From Sphagnum magellanicum (lineage: Eukaryota; Streptophyta; Sphagnopsida; Sphagnales; Sphagnaceae), in the NCBI GenBank assembly GCA_021904315.1, contig CM038911.1, positions 23,967,390-24,031,389 of the forward strand: a stretch of DNA of 64,000 nucleotides, written 5' to 3'. The notes beneath the pieces are model-generated. The model was not told where the DNA came from. It did no database searches and worked only from the letters and a program-made list of their open reading frames with translations. Position numbers and translations under genes: made by a program. This document shows, piece by piece, positions 1 to 13,957 of the stretch (position 1 is the first letter of the stretch; each line of letters begins with the position of its first letter).

Positions 1-930
1 TCATCAAATCAAAAAAATTGTGTGAATTGAAATTGAAGGTTTTTGTAAAACCAAGAATTGGACAACCCTGGTATGGACTCATGCCATGGTGGGTTGCTTT
101 TGCAATCTCTGTAAGCCAGTGAGTCGTCTTGGTGATTTGACATGAAGTCTCATGCTGGCTTGAATCCCTTTGGGGTCTTGAAATGAGAAACTCGTGCTAA
201 TGTGAATCCCCTTGGCTTCTCAATGTGAACAACTCATGCCAGCATGAGTGCTCTTGGCATCTTCTTAGGTGGATTCAAGTCAGTGTGAATGCCTCGGCTA
301 TCGCATTTTGGGATTCATTCCCCTAAGTTACTGTTCAAGGGAAGACTCAAGTTGGTTGGAGTAGCCTTGTTGTATACTAGGGTTAATCATGTTGGCTTGA
401 TGTGTCTTTCGTGGGCACTCATGTCAATGTGAGTCCCCTTTTAAGAGGATTCAAATTAGTATGAATGTTTTGACTATGTCTTTAAATGGGAGACATGCAA
501 CTTTGTTGCACCCATAGGGAGGATTCATGTCAAGGTGCATGCCTTAACACCTTGGTGTGGAGGATTCACATTGTGAATGCCTTCAGCATGTCCAAGGTAA
601 GGGGAATCATGCTAGGACGATTGCCCTTGGTGTGTCCTTAGCAAGATAGTGATACTCACACCATCATGAGTTTGTTTGGTGATTCAAAGTGGAGGACTCA
701 CACCAACATGGGTACCTTTAATGTGTCCTTATGTGAATTCACAATAGCACAAGCATGTTTATTGTGTCCTTATGTGAATTCACACTAGCACAAGTGCCTT
801 TATTGTGTCCTTATGTGAATTCATGCCAATGTGAATCTCATTAGTGTGTTGGCATGGAGTACTCCATGCCAACATGAATGCTTTTGTTGTGTCCTTAAGA
901 GGATTTCCTTTTTTGACTATTTAAGGACTT
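1..930. repeat. Degenerate minisatellite-like array, about 41-45 bp units
   Basis: Variants of a phrase built from ATTCATGCCAATGTGAATGCC and GTGTCCTTA recur through this stretch. The best preserved copies start with GTGTCC at 723, 764 and 805, an exact 41-bp spacing. Elsewhere the units are badly decayed. Each unit contains a small imperfect palindrome (CATGCCAGCATGAG type). No open frame runs through it. It is most likely an old tandem array, and its left end lies outside the window. Confidence 0.6.
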
Positions 931-3900
931 GAATCCCTTGATACCTATTTCAAGGGGATTCATATGGGCTTTAATCGTTGGAGTCCCATTCAAACCTTCT
1001 ATCATTCCTTATTGTCTTTAGAGGGGGGTCAATGGATGTAATGGGTGTGGTAGATGTGTTTTGCATAATGTTATTAAATTATTGTTTAATTTGAGATTTT
1101 TTAAACCCTTTCATAATGAACATATTTTGGGGATCATCTTTAGATTCATCATAAATGGATGGTTATTTTTATAATTAATGAAAATTAATGTTAAAATCAT
1201 TGTTCAAAATGATCATTATTTTGAAGATTACTTACAATATTGATAATTCAATTGGTTTTAATTCGCCAAATAATAATCATTATTTATCAAACTCTCTTGT
1301 TAAGTTGGGTATTAGTCATTAGGCATCCCCATTTTAATGATTGTTTATTATTAATATTTGTGTAATATGAAACCTTCCTTTGCTCTTGTCCATTTTGTCA
1401 AGTAGTTTTGAGAGTTTTAAGGTTGAAAGTTCATGAAGTTTTATTGTATCAATTTATTTGTTTTAACTATGAATAGTTGTAAATTGTGATAAAATGTTTT
1501 AACATTACTTGCGTTGATTGAAATATTATTTTTACAACTGCAAGAGTTTTATTTTGAAATAAACATATTTTTGGGATAAACATGCAAAGGGTTTTTAATT
1601 AGTTCAAGTTGGGACTTGTGTTTTCGTTTTTTTGGTTTGGCTTGTGTTGATGCTTGTGAGGATTTAAACCCCAAATCTAGCCTAAGACCACAAGCTGACA
1701 CATAGTTATATGACAATAATTATAATATCTTGGGATTGGTTTTTCATCTAGATGTGAAAGCATGTTTACGTGGTAGTTGTAACCCATGATGCTTGTTCTT
1801 ATAATTGTAATCCAAAATACATCATTGGGCATTCAAAGAAATAAGCCTTGACTTATTTGGTTAACAAACTACAAAGATGAAAATAACCTTCTTCATTGAC
1901 CCAAAAGGTCCAATAGTCATCAAGTTTTCCATTTGACATTTATACAACACCGAAACCTCAAGAGTTATTAAAAAAGAAGTGATGACAAATAAGCAACCAT
2001 TGAAAAATAGATTAGTTTTGCTCAAGTTTGAAATTATATTTTCAATTTTTTTGGGCATCTTAGTTTTACAAAAATATTCCTAGATTTGGATTTACAATTA
2101 CATAAAAAATGAGTGTGGGGCATAGGTAATCCATGTAGTTTTGTGACATTCAAATGTGGGTGGGTTGCTTGACATTGCTAATGTTGAAAACAAAATTTTG
2201 AAGTTTGTTTCATTTTTGCAATGTAAGGTTTTGTTGGGTGTTTCAAAATGGTGACTTCAAATTTGTGTTTACAAATGTGATTAAAAGAAAATTAACATCA
2301 CAATTTCCATTGTTGGGCTCTTCTACCACAACAACCTAATGTTAAACTTGATGCAACAATCATCTTTTTTGTATTTTGTTTCAAGGAATGCAATTTATGA
2401 CTTCTCATCCATGTTCCTTCCACCAATGATGTCAACATTAGCATGATTGATAATGTTTTTATCCCATTGATTCCATCAAATAACTTCATCCAACTCCATC
2501 AACAATCTTCATCCAAATTGATTTCCAAACTATATCAACTAATGTCATCCAAAAAAATCCATAAACTCATCCAAAGTGTAGTTCACATTTGTACATGATT
2601 TTATTTTATAAAGAAAATATATTATTTCTTGGTTTTTTAAAAGTGGAAAAAAGTAAACCAAAAACCTAGATTTTTCAAAAATCTTGTTCCATAATGAGTA
2701 GATTACCTAAACTATGGCAACAAATTACCATTAAGGTTTAATTATAGTCAAAGTCTACAAATTTTCAATTTTATATTTAAACCCCAAAAAATCCATTTTT
2801 AAAGATAAATTTGAAAAGTGATTTTTAAAAAAATTAATCAAAGTTGCCAAAAAAACAATAAATTTTGTATTTGGTATAAATTTTGGAATCTAGCAACTTT
2901 TTCATACAATGTCAAAATAAAGAAATTATTAAGGCTCTCGGTTTGAATTTCTAAATTATATGATAATCTTGAAGAAGTTACAAATTACAAAGAGACATTT
3001 TCTTCAACTAGAAAAAAACTCTATTGAGAAAATTATTATAATGTTGTGGTTGCAAGGCGTAATCCAATGTCTTGTTAACAAGCCAATTTGTTTTTAAACT
3101 TTACTATGTCTATTTGTTTGATTCAAAAGTAAATGAATGTTTTGGAAGTGTGAATTCAATTATTTCAATTGTTTTTCTATAATTGAATTTGTGCAATTTA
3201 AATTCATTTCTAATTTTAAGGATTTAATCATTGATTGATCACATATATTGTTATATGACAATGAAGATGGGTTAGTGACTAGTTGATTATTTGTGTTGTT
3301 TCCATAGGGTATATGAAATACAACAACCTTAAAATATGTTTGTTGCAATTTAAACATGCAAGTTATTTTGATCATTTTTAACTTAAAAAATAAATGCAAG
3401 TTATTACAAGAATTTTAAAAATAAGCATTAAGCTTAAGTGACATGGAAGCACAAGAACAAAAACAACTATTTACATTTGCATTTAATATAACAACTTTAA
3501 CATTATCAATAACAACTAAAATTATTTTGTGCATTTTGCTTCATAATTATTTTATATTACAATGAATCGTGCACTATTCTTTTGCACATTCCATTCATTT
3601 TTGGGTTGAATGTGACAATTATATTACAATGGAACGTGTTAATGAAATCGTGTAATATAATTTCTAAGTGACACGTGTGTGTTATATCCATGCATTATAT
3701 TAATAAAAGACTATTACCAACAATTGTCGCCCCAAGTCCATTCCACTTAATGTATTTGTGTAAATAGACCCGAACAAGGGGCTCAACAATAACCATCCCT
3801 CTAATGGTAATGTTGAAAGAAATAATAAAACCCAAGAAGATAAGATCATCATCTTGTAATTGCACTACAACTACTCAAAACCTAAAATAAATATATTATA

Positions 3901-6900
3901 CTTTACAATATAATTACCTCCTAGTTTCCCCATTGCTACTATCATTTCAACGACTTGACAATAGTTTAAAAGGCACACCCTAAAAGAGAGAAAAATAAAT
4001 AGTTATAGTGACGGTAATTTTACCTTGTAACAAAATTATCACAGTCCTAGGCTATTGTGACAATAGTAATCTACTTACCTTTCACACACCATACACACCA
4101 AAGAGTGTTTGGAAAACTCATTATTTTTTCAATATGCCTCCATCACCCAAAAGAAAAACAAAAACAAAAGGGATTGCCTCCCTTAGGACAATCCAATGGA
4201 TAGTAGAAAGTACCCAAAAAAACACCTTACAAAAAGTCCAAAAAGGAAGGGGAAAAAATGATAACAAGAGAAGAAAAAAGTATAGAAGAATAAAAAATGA
4301 ACCCATAAAAAGAGAGAAAGCCACATCCACCTTTTTTATATCCCTCAAATCCTCTCTCATCTTACCAAAAGGTTAGCCAATTCCCTTCCTTACAAATTTG
4401 TCTTTAGATTAACTCTTGTTTTAGTGACAATTAGCTAGTCAACTAACTCTTAGAACATTTAGGTCATCGACTTTTTTCTTACCATTCCCTAGAAACTAGC
4501 TAAACTAGTAAGTGTCATCTCCACCATTAGTGGAAACAATGGATAAATTCATTGCCCATAATTTTAAAAGTTGCCAAACTACCCTACTAGTTAAACTAAT
4601 CCCTACGTAAAGTAAACTTAACCTCCTTTCACAAATTTGGATGAAAGATGTATTTTTTACCAAAATTTTATGGAGCTTGTTGTCACGCATAAATACACAT
4701 GCATGAACATTAATGGTCAAGGGTTTTGAATGAAACATTTTTTTCCCAAACATCCCAACTTAGTTTGAATCAATTTGTTGAGTCCTCAATGGGTTGGACT
4801 TGAAGGGTGGCTCAATGTCCCATGAACTACATGTAAGCATGCATGGTTTTGTCCTTTCCCCTTCTCCATATTAGCTTTGAACTTTAATGCTTTCTTTCTT
4901 ATAAATGGGACATATTGGACAATGTAATTTCAATACAAGCATTTAACCCACCACAAGGATTCACCAATAGCTAATGGACGCAACATTATATGCACAACAA
5001 CTAAAATTTATTGCTTTCTACCAACCCACGTAATGAAAAAATAATTTTACATTGAACTTTGAACACCACTAAACTCTCACTTTGGAACTCCACCAAAGTT
5101 CCACCCAAACCTCAATACATGAACAATGGTGCATGTGAAAAAAAAACCATATTCATAATCATGGCCAATTCCTACCTAAATAGACAAATCGAATGAAAAT
5201 ATTTAAATATAGATATGGCAAACGATTAAAATCCCTTGAACATTTTACTAACACATGCAGTGAATAGACATAAAAGGCAAAAATGGAGAATCCATTCAAT
5301 GCCAACTTAAATACCACTTTCATCCTACTTGCATTACACCCAATGTTCGGTGAATTATAAACAACTTGCACCCCAAGGGAACTTAGGAACCACTTGTAAT
5401 ATGCTTACATTTCATCCACTATTAAAACTTTCTAAAGAAAGGACAATTTAACAACATAATGACCCAAGTTAATCTTCTACATCATAGAATAATTTATGAA
5501 TTTGGATAAACCCCAAGAGTTATAGGTCTAATTTACAATTGTATGCATAATGATATGTTGATGGCATTTTTAACGCTTGTTAAGTGAAAATGTCATTGAC
5601 CACCATGATTTGATGTTGTTTTTTTTTCATTGTCATTGTGGGTTGATTGTTAAACACAATTGATTTGACATCTTCATGGATAGATCCCACTAATTAAATA
5701 TTTGATTATTGACTATCATAAAGGTGTGCATAAATTATTTTTTTATTTTTATTTTATTTAAACATAACTTGATAAGTGCCACGTAGAAGAAAATTATTAG
5801 GTGAAAATTATATTCCTAAGGTCAACATTTTATGAAAAATATTAAAATTTTAAAATGAATCCCCTCTATCATGTGCTTATAAAATAATAATAATAATTAA
5901 ATGAAAGATGATAACCTTCCCACATTTTTTCAAAACAACAAGCTTGAAGTTTGCTAATTTACCAATAACCAACTAAGTATGAGAAAACATTATAAAAAAC
6001 CAATTTTATATTTTAGGTTTGTGAAAAATCTTCCATTGAGTTTGATTGTCACAAAGCACACAATTTTCTTGTTAGCGGTTACATGTGGATTTCAAGCAAG
6101 GTTAAAAGCATGGTTAGGTGATTTAATTTTGACATTTTGAAGAATTCACATCTTACATTAGTTAAAATTATTGTAATAATGATAATTATCAAATTATAAT
6201 CCAACATGTGTGTTCACATATGCTTGTGATAAAAAAATATTAATAAAACTACCATATACATATCATTAAACATGTGATTGGTCGAACAATCCATGTGAAA
6301 GCTTGAAATTTTGGATGTGAAACTATTACACTGACTTTTATGTGCAAAGGTGGGCATGAAACTATCCACTACAAAAAATTTGTTAACTTTTGTTTCAAAA
6401 TTTTCTTCTAAAATCATTAATAAAATTTGAACCATATTCAAATTGTCGATATTTATTTTATTCTTCCTCTTTTAATCGATGTCCATGTTTTGATTAGCAA
6501 AAGGCATCATGAACATTAAATGCAAATGATAATTGACTTGCCATGTGTGCAACATGTTCATATGTTTAAAAAGTTCACTACCATTATTTCCCCTTGGTTA
6601 ATTATATAATATACGCTTACCTTTCAATGGAAGCAATCATAAGGATAGGGGCCAAGAAGGGTGCACTATAATGGTAGGTCCATTTTAATCATCAGGGGGA
6701 GGCTAAGGCTAGGAGATGGGGTTAAGGTTATGGATGTATGGTTAATGAAGTTTTATTGCCTCTTTAATACATTTCAAATTGAACGCCCATTCATGACTTT
6801 CAAATGTTTCAACACCTTGTCACATTACAATGTCACTCATTTTAAACACTTGTCATTTGAATTACATTTCTTCAAATTTTTAAAGGTCTTTTCAAAATGG

Positions 6901-8159
6901 TCTTTCAATGTTTTCAATAAACAAGGCCTTGAGTTAAGCTTTCAAGTAATCTTGGTAAATGACCTTTACACTACATTAGGGTGAAGTAACAATGTAAAAA
7001 AATCACTAACAACAAGGTTGAAGTTCTTACCAAAGACTACAATGAATACGTGACCTTCATGTATTGGTTTAATAAATATCAAAATTACATTTAATTTTTT
7101 AATTACTTATATATATATTGGACTTGATATTGACACCAAATATGACCAATACCATGTATATATATATATATCTAGCATCAAGCCTTACATTATAATTAGA
7201 TGTGCGATTTTATTTTAATTATCATCACAAATTTTGAACTATTATAATCATTAAGGACATTCAAAATTAGAATTAGCAACATTCGATACATGGTCCAATA
7301 AATGTGCACCTTAAAAAATCAACACATGGCTTTTCATATGAAGTATGTTAGAGCCCACAATAAATTTGAAATTATTTAGTGAAGGTTTGAATAATTTAAA
7401 ACATGTTCAACATGGATATTTATTTCATTAAATTAAAAAAAAATCAAAATAATGCAAGTATAAGTTATCATTATAATCAACAAGTGTTTTGGTTCCTTTT
7501 ATTATGATTACACCTATTAAGGATAAGTTGAATCACTTTTTTAAAAAACATTATATAGGCGGTAAAATGAATGTGATACAATGTCATTAATGTGATGAAT
7601 TGTAAGGATTTCACAATTTGTCTACACACCTTGTTTTAATGTGTTGTTTTGCCTTATGTAAGGCAATTGACTCAAATTATTGAATATCTCTACCATGAAA
7701 TCACTAGGTTTTAAAAAGTTCCCCAATATTCATTCCAAAAAAATCCACCATGCACAACACTCACACTTAGAATTGTAAATAAACAACCATTAAACACCAT
7801 TCAAATTTGGGTACTATAAACACAAAGGTTAGGATCAACACCAAAAATATCAAAACCATTAGAAGTAATCACTATAAACCATCAACATGAACTAACCACT
7901 AGGAAATTGTGATTGTTGGAAAATAGTCACTTGTAACTATGATTGTTGGAAAATAATCATTGAGAGTATAACCATTAGAAAAGTAGTCATTGGAAAAATA
8001 ATCAACATTTTGGATTATCCAAGGGAGCTATAAGAGCCCCCAAGGTCATATTAAATATGCTAAATGTGTTCTAGAATTCACAAGGGTAATTCAAGATGAA
8101 ATTCATGCATATAGAACCTAATTAGCCATAAGAAGTCCCATTGGTCACAGGAAAGTGAC
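931..8159. other. AT-rich gene-free interval
   Basis: I see no gene here. Frames are short and saturated with stops, and CpG is rare while TpG and CpA are common. A lysine-rich frame at 4008-4376 (+) reflects A-rich composition and resembles nothing known to me. A short AT dinucleotide run lies at 7156-7171. The rest is probably unrecognisable transposon debris. Confidence 0.5.
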
Positions 8160-9420
8160 GCTTAATTGTAATCGACATATGTCTATATACATTAATTACA
8201 ATAATTATTTGATTTATGAATGAACTTAATATTCATAACTTTTAGTTTGTACTTCAAATTAATTATCAAAATACTCACACTAACTTTATTGTAATTAAAG
8301 TCATTGATATAGTTATTGTAATTATACTAATTTCATTACATTAAGTTCCTTATAATTTCAAATAAATAAAATTAATCCAACATATATTATTAAACTAACT
8401 ATTTATATATATTTTTGAATAAAATAACATTATGTAATTAATGTATTTTTTTAATAAAGTAATAGTAATATTTTATTTATAAATTAATTATAGTAGACAC
8501 ATAATTTATAATTCAGCTTAATTTTTCTTAATTTTAAAATTTAGAAATATTTTAAAATCAAAATATTAACACTACAATTAATTTAGTTAATTTAATTTTT
8601 ATAATTTTAAGAATTATATTCAAGTATACTAGAATATTTAATTATGTATTTAAAATACTGAAGTTTTAATAATAGTAACTAAAATTTCATATTCATAATT
8701 GAGAAGTTATGTCCTATAATTAAGATTTTGGAAAAAATATAATGTAATTAGAATAATTATTGTAATGATTGTAATTGCAAGAATTATTATGTAGTCATTT
8801 TTTTAAAATTATGAAATTAATTTTCTATGATAAATATTTTTATAATAAATTTACATTAATTAGAAATTTTAATGTATGTTCAATAGATAATTTTTTTATA
8901 ATTAATAATTACCAATTAAAAAAATTTACTTGATCGATAATTTTTTGTACAATAATAAATGTAATTATATAGTAATTAATAAAATTAGTTTAATATTAAT
9001 TTTAAAATAAATAATTTGTATAGGAATTTATTTTCTAATAATAATTGTTAGTTCATTATTTATAATTTGAAATTAAATATTTATAATATTTATTTTTATA
9101 ATATTAATTAAATTATCTTTACAATAGTTACATAATATATTTTGACCAAATTTTTAAAAATAAGGATATATATATTTAAATATTATAGTTATTTTTAAAT
9201 TTGTGAGTTATGTATTGATAACTTGTGAATAACTAAATAGTTAGTTAGTTAAATATTAAGAAGTTATTAATTATTTAATTAGTTGATAATGAATACATAA
9301 TATTTGTAATCTGTAGTTTATATTTGAAATATATGTCAAATTTAATCATTATTAACTAAATGATTATCTAATTATTTAGTGAACCATGTACTTGAATTAT
9401 TTTTAAATCTAAAAACTAAA
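8160..9420. other. Extremely AT-rich block
   Basis: This stretch is almost wholly A and T, with recurring AATTAAT, TAATTAT and ATTTATA strings and very few G or C bases. No tandem period is obvious by eye and no frame of useful length exists. It could be a decayed AT-rich satellite or a matrix-attachment-like region. Nothing beyond composition supports either reading. Confidence 0.5.
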
Positions 9421-9639
9421 AATAAAAGGCATGAAAAAAGTTTTGGAGTTGTAACTTAGTTTGTGAGGAAGTTGTAATTTCAAAACTTATCCCATATTGT
9501 TTGTTTTGCATTCTTATTTTGAACATTATATAAATAAGAGGTGTGGTCATCTAGTTTCACATTAAGAAATTTGTGCACATGGGATGAGCCAATCAAAATT
9601 TAAAACCCAAACCAAATAGAAAAATTATGCACAATTATA

Positions 9640-9870
9640 AACTACCTACTTCCCCAACCTACTTATATACTTAACTAAATAGGTACCTAATTTTACATAC
9701 CCACCTAGGTTGACTTATGTACCTACTTACATGAATAGGTATTTAACCTACAAATGTAGGACCTACCTACCTACGTTTTTTTAAATTTAAATAGGTAAGC
9801 AAGTATGTAGATTAAATTTGTGTGCACCTACTTATGTACTTACCTTGGTACATACCAACCTAATATTAAT
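9640..9870. repeat. Degenerate CCTA/GGTA simple-repeat patch
   Basis: Repeated CCTACTTA, CCTACCTA, AATAGGTA and GTACCTA strings occur here. They appear in both orientations, so parts can pair with one another. It resembles a smaller version of the array at 32640-33240. Confidence 0.5.
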
Positions 9871-12554
9871 ATTTCATATTAAATTTATTCTAAAATACCA
9901 TGTGGCATATTTACATCGGGCCACATGGCATAATATAATATCATCCAAACATTTGAACTGAACATCCCATATTATTTCAAATAATATTATTATTTATATT
10001 TTAAATAATTAAATATTGAAACAATTGGTAGCACATCAATTGCCTTCAATAGTCACCAAGATAATCATATTTTAGTCACATGTGACAATACGTGCACAAT
10101 GGAATCAAATGATGAAATTATATTTGTTGACTTTTTTTTCATCTAATACCCCTTGTCCTTTATGACTAATATCGCATGCAATTTGTCCAAGGCGACTAAG
10201 GGGATTTTAGTTCCAAATCTTGTTTGCAATTACAATTTAATCGTAGAAACCAGTAAAAAATACATGTTTTAAAAAATTAGTATGTGCATCAATAAATTCA
10301 ATTAAATCCTCAATTGTATACCAAATGTGGATTAGACCTCACAGGGGCATATGTGTATCAATAAAATTGTATTTACCGAACTTTCAAAACCATCAACATT
10401 ACAATTAAATGGGTGGAAAAAGAAGGGTTCAAAACTTTGGCCATGTACATAGCCAAAGTACAAAAAATCCATTGTTGGGATCATCAAGTTCTAACAAGTG
10501 AGCCACCATGAGGCAAAAATTTTGGCATTCCAATTCAAATTGCAAGCAAGCTTTAAAATAACATTTCAAAATTCTTACCTTTACAATTGCTTGGTAATAA
10601 GAGGCATTGTCAAATTTCACAATCTCCAATGCTTTCTGTGCCAAAATATTTCCCACAACCAAGTACAAAGCTTTGTTTGTTTGATGAAGATGCCACATCA
10701 CTAATGGGTCCATGGACAAACAAGTGAAGAGATCTTCTATGATAAAAGCATATCTAAAACGAAGGAGTAGATGGCCATGATTCTTGTATGAAAGTTTTTA
10801 GCTATGGGTTTGGGTTTTGGGGTAGAAGGCACTTCACATTAAAATTTTCTTGGAGGTTCATGACTTTCAATTTTCTCTTGGGATTTTGAAAACCACTATC
10901 AATTAGGGTTTTGAAAATCTCACAAGGTTGGTGGCAAAATACAAGTGACCACAATGAAAGGAGAAAGTTTGCCAAATAGTGATGTTTGGGTTGAAATAAT
11001 CATAAAAGACATCATTTTCTTGCATTGTTTAGGCTACAAGGATCATATTTTTAGTTAGGGCCACACCTCACCTAAAGAAATGAGTTGCAACAAAAGCTTC
11101 TACAAAAATAACTTGTTGTTTCTAGAAATGTATTCCCCCTTGCTTGAAAATGCATTTCATTCTTGTGCATAATTTTGATGATTTCAAACAATGTGTTTAG
11201 ATTTGGAAGCACTCTAATGCAGGTCAACTCATTCCATGTTTATCTCCAAACATTCATTTGCACAATTTCTTTTCATTTGCTCTTCCTACACATTCTTTTC
11301 TAAACCTCATTTACTTTTGCACACTCCTCAATTTTTTACAAAGTTTCTCTTTACACTTGCACTTCCTAACATTACGACCAAAAAATGAAAATTCAAAGAA
11401 AAAACAAAAAATGAAAAAAAAAATCTTTGCATGTGACCTTCACATGGTCCTTGAGGATTTGCAACAGGTAACGTGCAACTTGACCAAAATAACTAACTTC
11501 ATGGTAAGTTGAAGAGGAAAAACTTGTTTACCCCTTGTTGAAGCCTTTTGTTTTTATTTTTGTATTATGTTTGTGATTACAACCCATGAATATAACACCA
11601 AAAGTTGGTGTTTTCCTAATTTCACGACAACTTTAATAAATCTTACATATTTGCACCATTTACTTGGTATATCTATAATTTGTCAACAACACAATGGACA
11701 AGGTTATCGTGGTAATAACAAATATTGAATGGGTGTGTTGAAACTAAATCTAGGACATATATGGACTCTTATTATGGACAAATGAATCCATTCCAAGATG
11801 TTAAAATTTCAAACATGTTTAAGATATAAAATTTGGTTTAAATATGATTTTTCATAAAGAGAAAATAAATATAGGAATAACTTGCAACACAAATTTTACC
11901 CATGATTTTAGGTTTAACATGGCATAATGATTGCCTTGGGTGTGATGTATCCATAGTTTTGAGTTGCAGATGGAAAAGATGTTGAAGAAAATTTTTACAC
12001 TCACTTGAATGTGTTGAAGGCAACCATAGGCCAAGATTGCTTGCATCTAGGTGTTTGGTTTTGTTGAGGATAAATAACACTTAACATCATCAATTTAATA
12101 AGGAATTGACTATGGAATAGGCTCAACACACATTTGAATATGTCCATTAGATCTTCTAGTCAATGATTTTTTATTATCTAATTTTTTTTCCATATGAACA
12201 AACCATTATCAAATGGCTTGCAAAGTTTGTTTTTGTGCATATGCATAGGTGACTAGTTTTTCTTTAAGGTGATGTATGGTTTTTGAGGTTTGCAAAAGTG
12301 CATATATGGGTGACAAACCATATTTAAATTTTGGGTGCCACATCTTTGATGTCATGACTCATGCATCATTACTACACCATGCACATATATAAACTAGTTG
12401 GTTTCTACTTTAATTGTTGTCACTTTAGTTCATGTTTGCATTCTTTTTGGTAGGTATTACACATTGTAGAACATTTGAAACAAATCATACAATCTAATCG
12501 CATTGAATCCCACATGCATTTTTTGTTTTAGTGCTTAGAGTTTGTTTTTTAATA
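9871..12554. other. Gene-free interval
   Basis: I see no gene or recognisable element. A pair of overlapping frames on opposite strands near 10429-10719 and a short frame at 11258-11512 are unsupported by motifs, codon bias or splice context. The interval is AT-rich and poor in CpG. Confidence 0.4.
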
Positions 12555-12720
12555 TGGGTTTGTGTGTAGGTAAGGGCTTGAGCTACATAAGGGCAACACC
12601 CTTCTAGGGTTGGGGTTCAAATCCCTTTCGAAGTGTTAAGGTTTGGGTGGAAGAAGGACAAGTGACTAGGTGCTAATAGATTTATGCAAGCAACAAAAAT
12701 TTCTCCAAGCATTTAGGCCA
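12555..12720 (+). mobile_element. tRNA-derived SINE-like relic
   Basis: The string GGTTCAAATCC at 12614-12624 matches the RNA polymerase III B box (GGTTCRANNCC). About 50 bases upstream, TAGGTAAGGGCTTGAG is a tolerable A-box candidate. The segment does not fold into a functional tRNA by eye, as expected of a SINE head. No clean poly(A) tail or target duplication was identified, so the limits are approximate. Confidence 0.4.
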
Positions 12721-13116
12721 GAGTCCAAACTCCAAAGTTTAAAAGGTAAATCAAAACATATGCCCTTCATTCAATTGCATTTTTGTTTGATTTGAAAATC
12801 TTCAATTTCTTCAGCTTGATCATCATCTTAAAATTGAGAGATGTTGTGTTTGGTCACCATGCGGTTTAGAGTTTATTTTGTAATTTTGTGTGTAGAAACA
12901 ACATTACAACTTAGCTTTTTACAAAATATCAAGTGACATTAGTTTCTTGTTCTATATAGCCAAATACAAACCCTTTGACAACACACAGGTCACAATGTTT
13001 TTGATCACAATTTTTCTTGTTGTAGCCACTTTGTAAACATTTGAAAGAGATAACTTGCCATTATACCCATTCTTCAATTTTTTAAAAATGCCAACCCACC
13101 TCCACCTCACCCCCCC

Positions 13117-13142
13117 AAAAATAAATAAATAAATAAATAAAT
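13117..13142. repeat. AAAT/AATA tetranucleotide microsatellite
   Basis: Six to seven copies of AAAT/AATA follow a short C run. It is a simple repeat with no associated gene. Confidence 0.8.
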
Positions 13143-13561
13143 ACTTTAAAAATAAATATAAAAATAATGTTAAAAAGGGTCTGGCCTGTGTAGCCAGCTT
13201 AGCAACTAGCTGGGTTTGAAAAAAATAAAATGGGTGTTGAATTAGAGTCCCTTGTCCCATACTCAATCATTCTATTAGGGCAGAAATAATTCAGGCTCTG
13301 GACTTTGGTGGTAGATTTATGTCAGTGGATGACCCATTACCACTCCCAAATAAGGCACTGACAAAGGAGCTTCAAGACAAGGCTAAAAAGGCCTGGCAAT
13401 TCTTTTGTTTAGTTATGTAGGTAGCAGATGACCTTATTGCCCAACTGAACTATTCCCTCTCATGTAAGGATGGCACCTCATGTTTAAACAACCCTCTTGT
13501 TGTCTTGCAAGGTACCATGCTTTTCTTGTTCACTACAACTGGATATGGTTCTCCTTTGCTC

Positions 13562-13675
13562 ATGACACATGTGTGAGGTAAAACCAAACCATGTGATTTC
13601 ATCCATTTCAATACAAATGTTTTCCCATTGAAATGGATGAAATTAACCACATGGTGTACCTCACACATGTGTCAT
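13562..13675. repeat. Near-perfect inverted repeat (hairpin), about 48-bp arms
   Basis: The left arm (13562-13611) contains ATGACACATGTGTGAGGTA and CATCCATTTCAA. The right arm (13628-13675) carries the reverse complement with a few mismatches and small gaps. The loop is about 16 bases. Weaker pairing seems to continue outward for another 20-30 bases on each side. It could be the core of a foldback MITE or a young inverted duplication that would form a long RNA hairpin if transcribed. I see no flanking target duplication. Confidence 0.75.
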
Positions 13676-13957
13676 AAACCAAGGGCTCACTACCATAGCA
13701 AAAACAACCATATTGTGTTTTTAGTGATTTTGGTGGACTTTCAATGGTTCACTGCAATAGATGGGTTGTTGGGCTTTACACTGGGGATGGCCCTTCAGTT
13801 CTGCAAACATAGTTTGGGTGATCACTATTAAATGCACTGGCCACAATAGCCATGGCAGCTGCTGTCCCTGCACCAATAGCCAGAGCCACCCTTCAACAAC
13901 ACCCATGGCACCATTAAATTTTATTTAATTTTTAAAAATTCACCACATGGGAAGTGA

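Noticed and set aside
4008..4376. Lysine-rich 122-codon frame
   Set aside because: A-rich composition, no conserved motif, and no splice or promoter context.
10429..10719. Frames of 96 and 68 codons on opposite strands
   Set aside because: They overlap one another, have no motifs, and sit in CpG-depleted repeat DNA.
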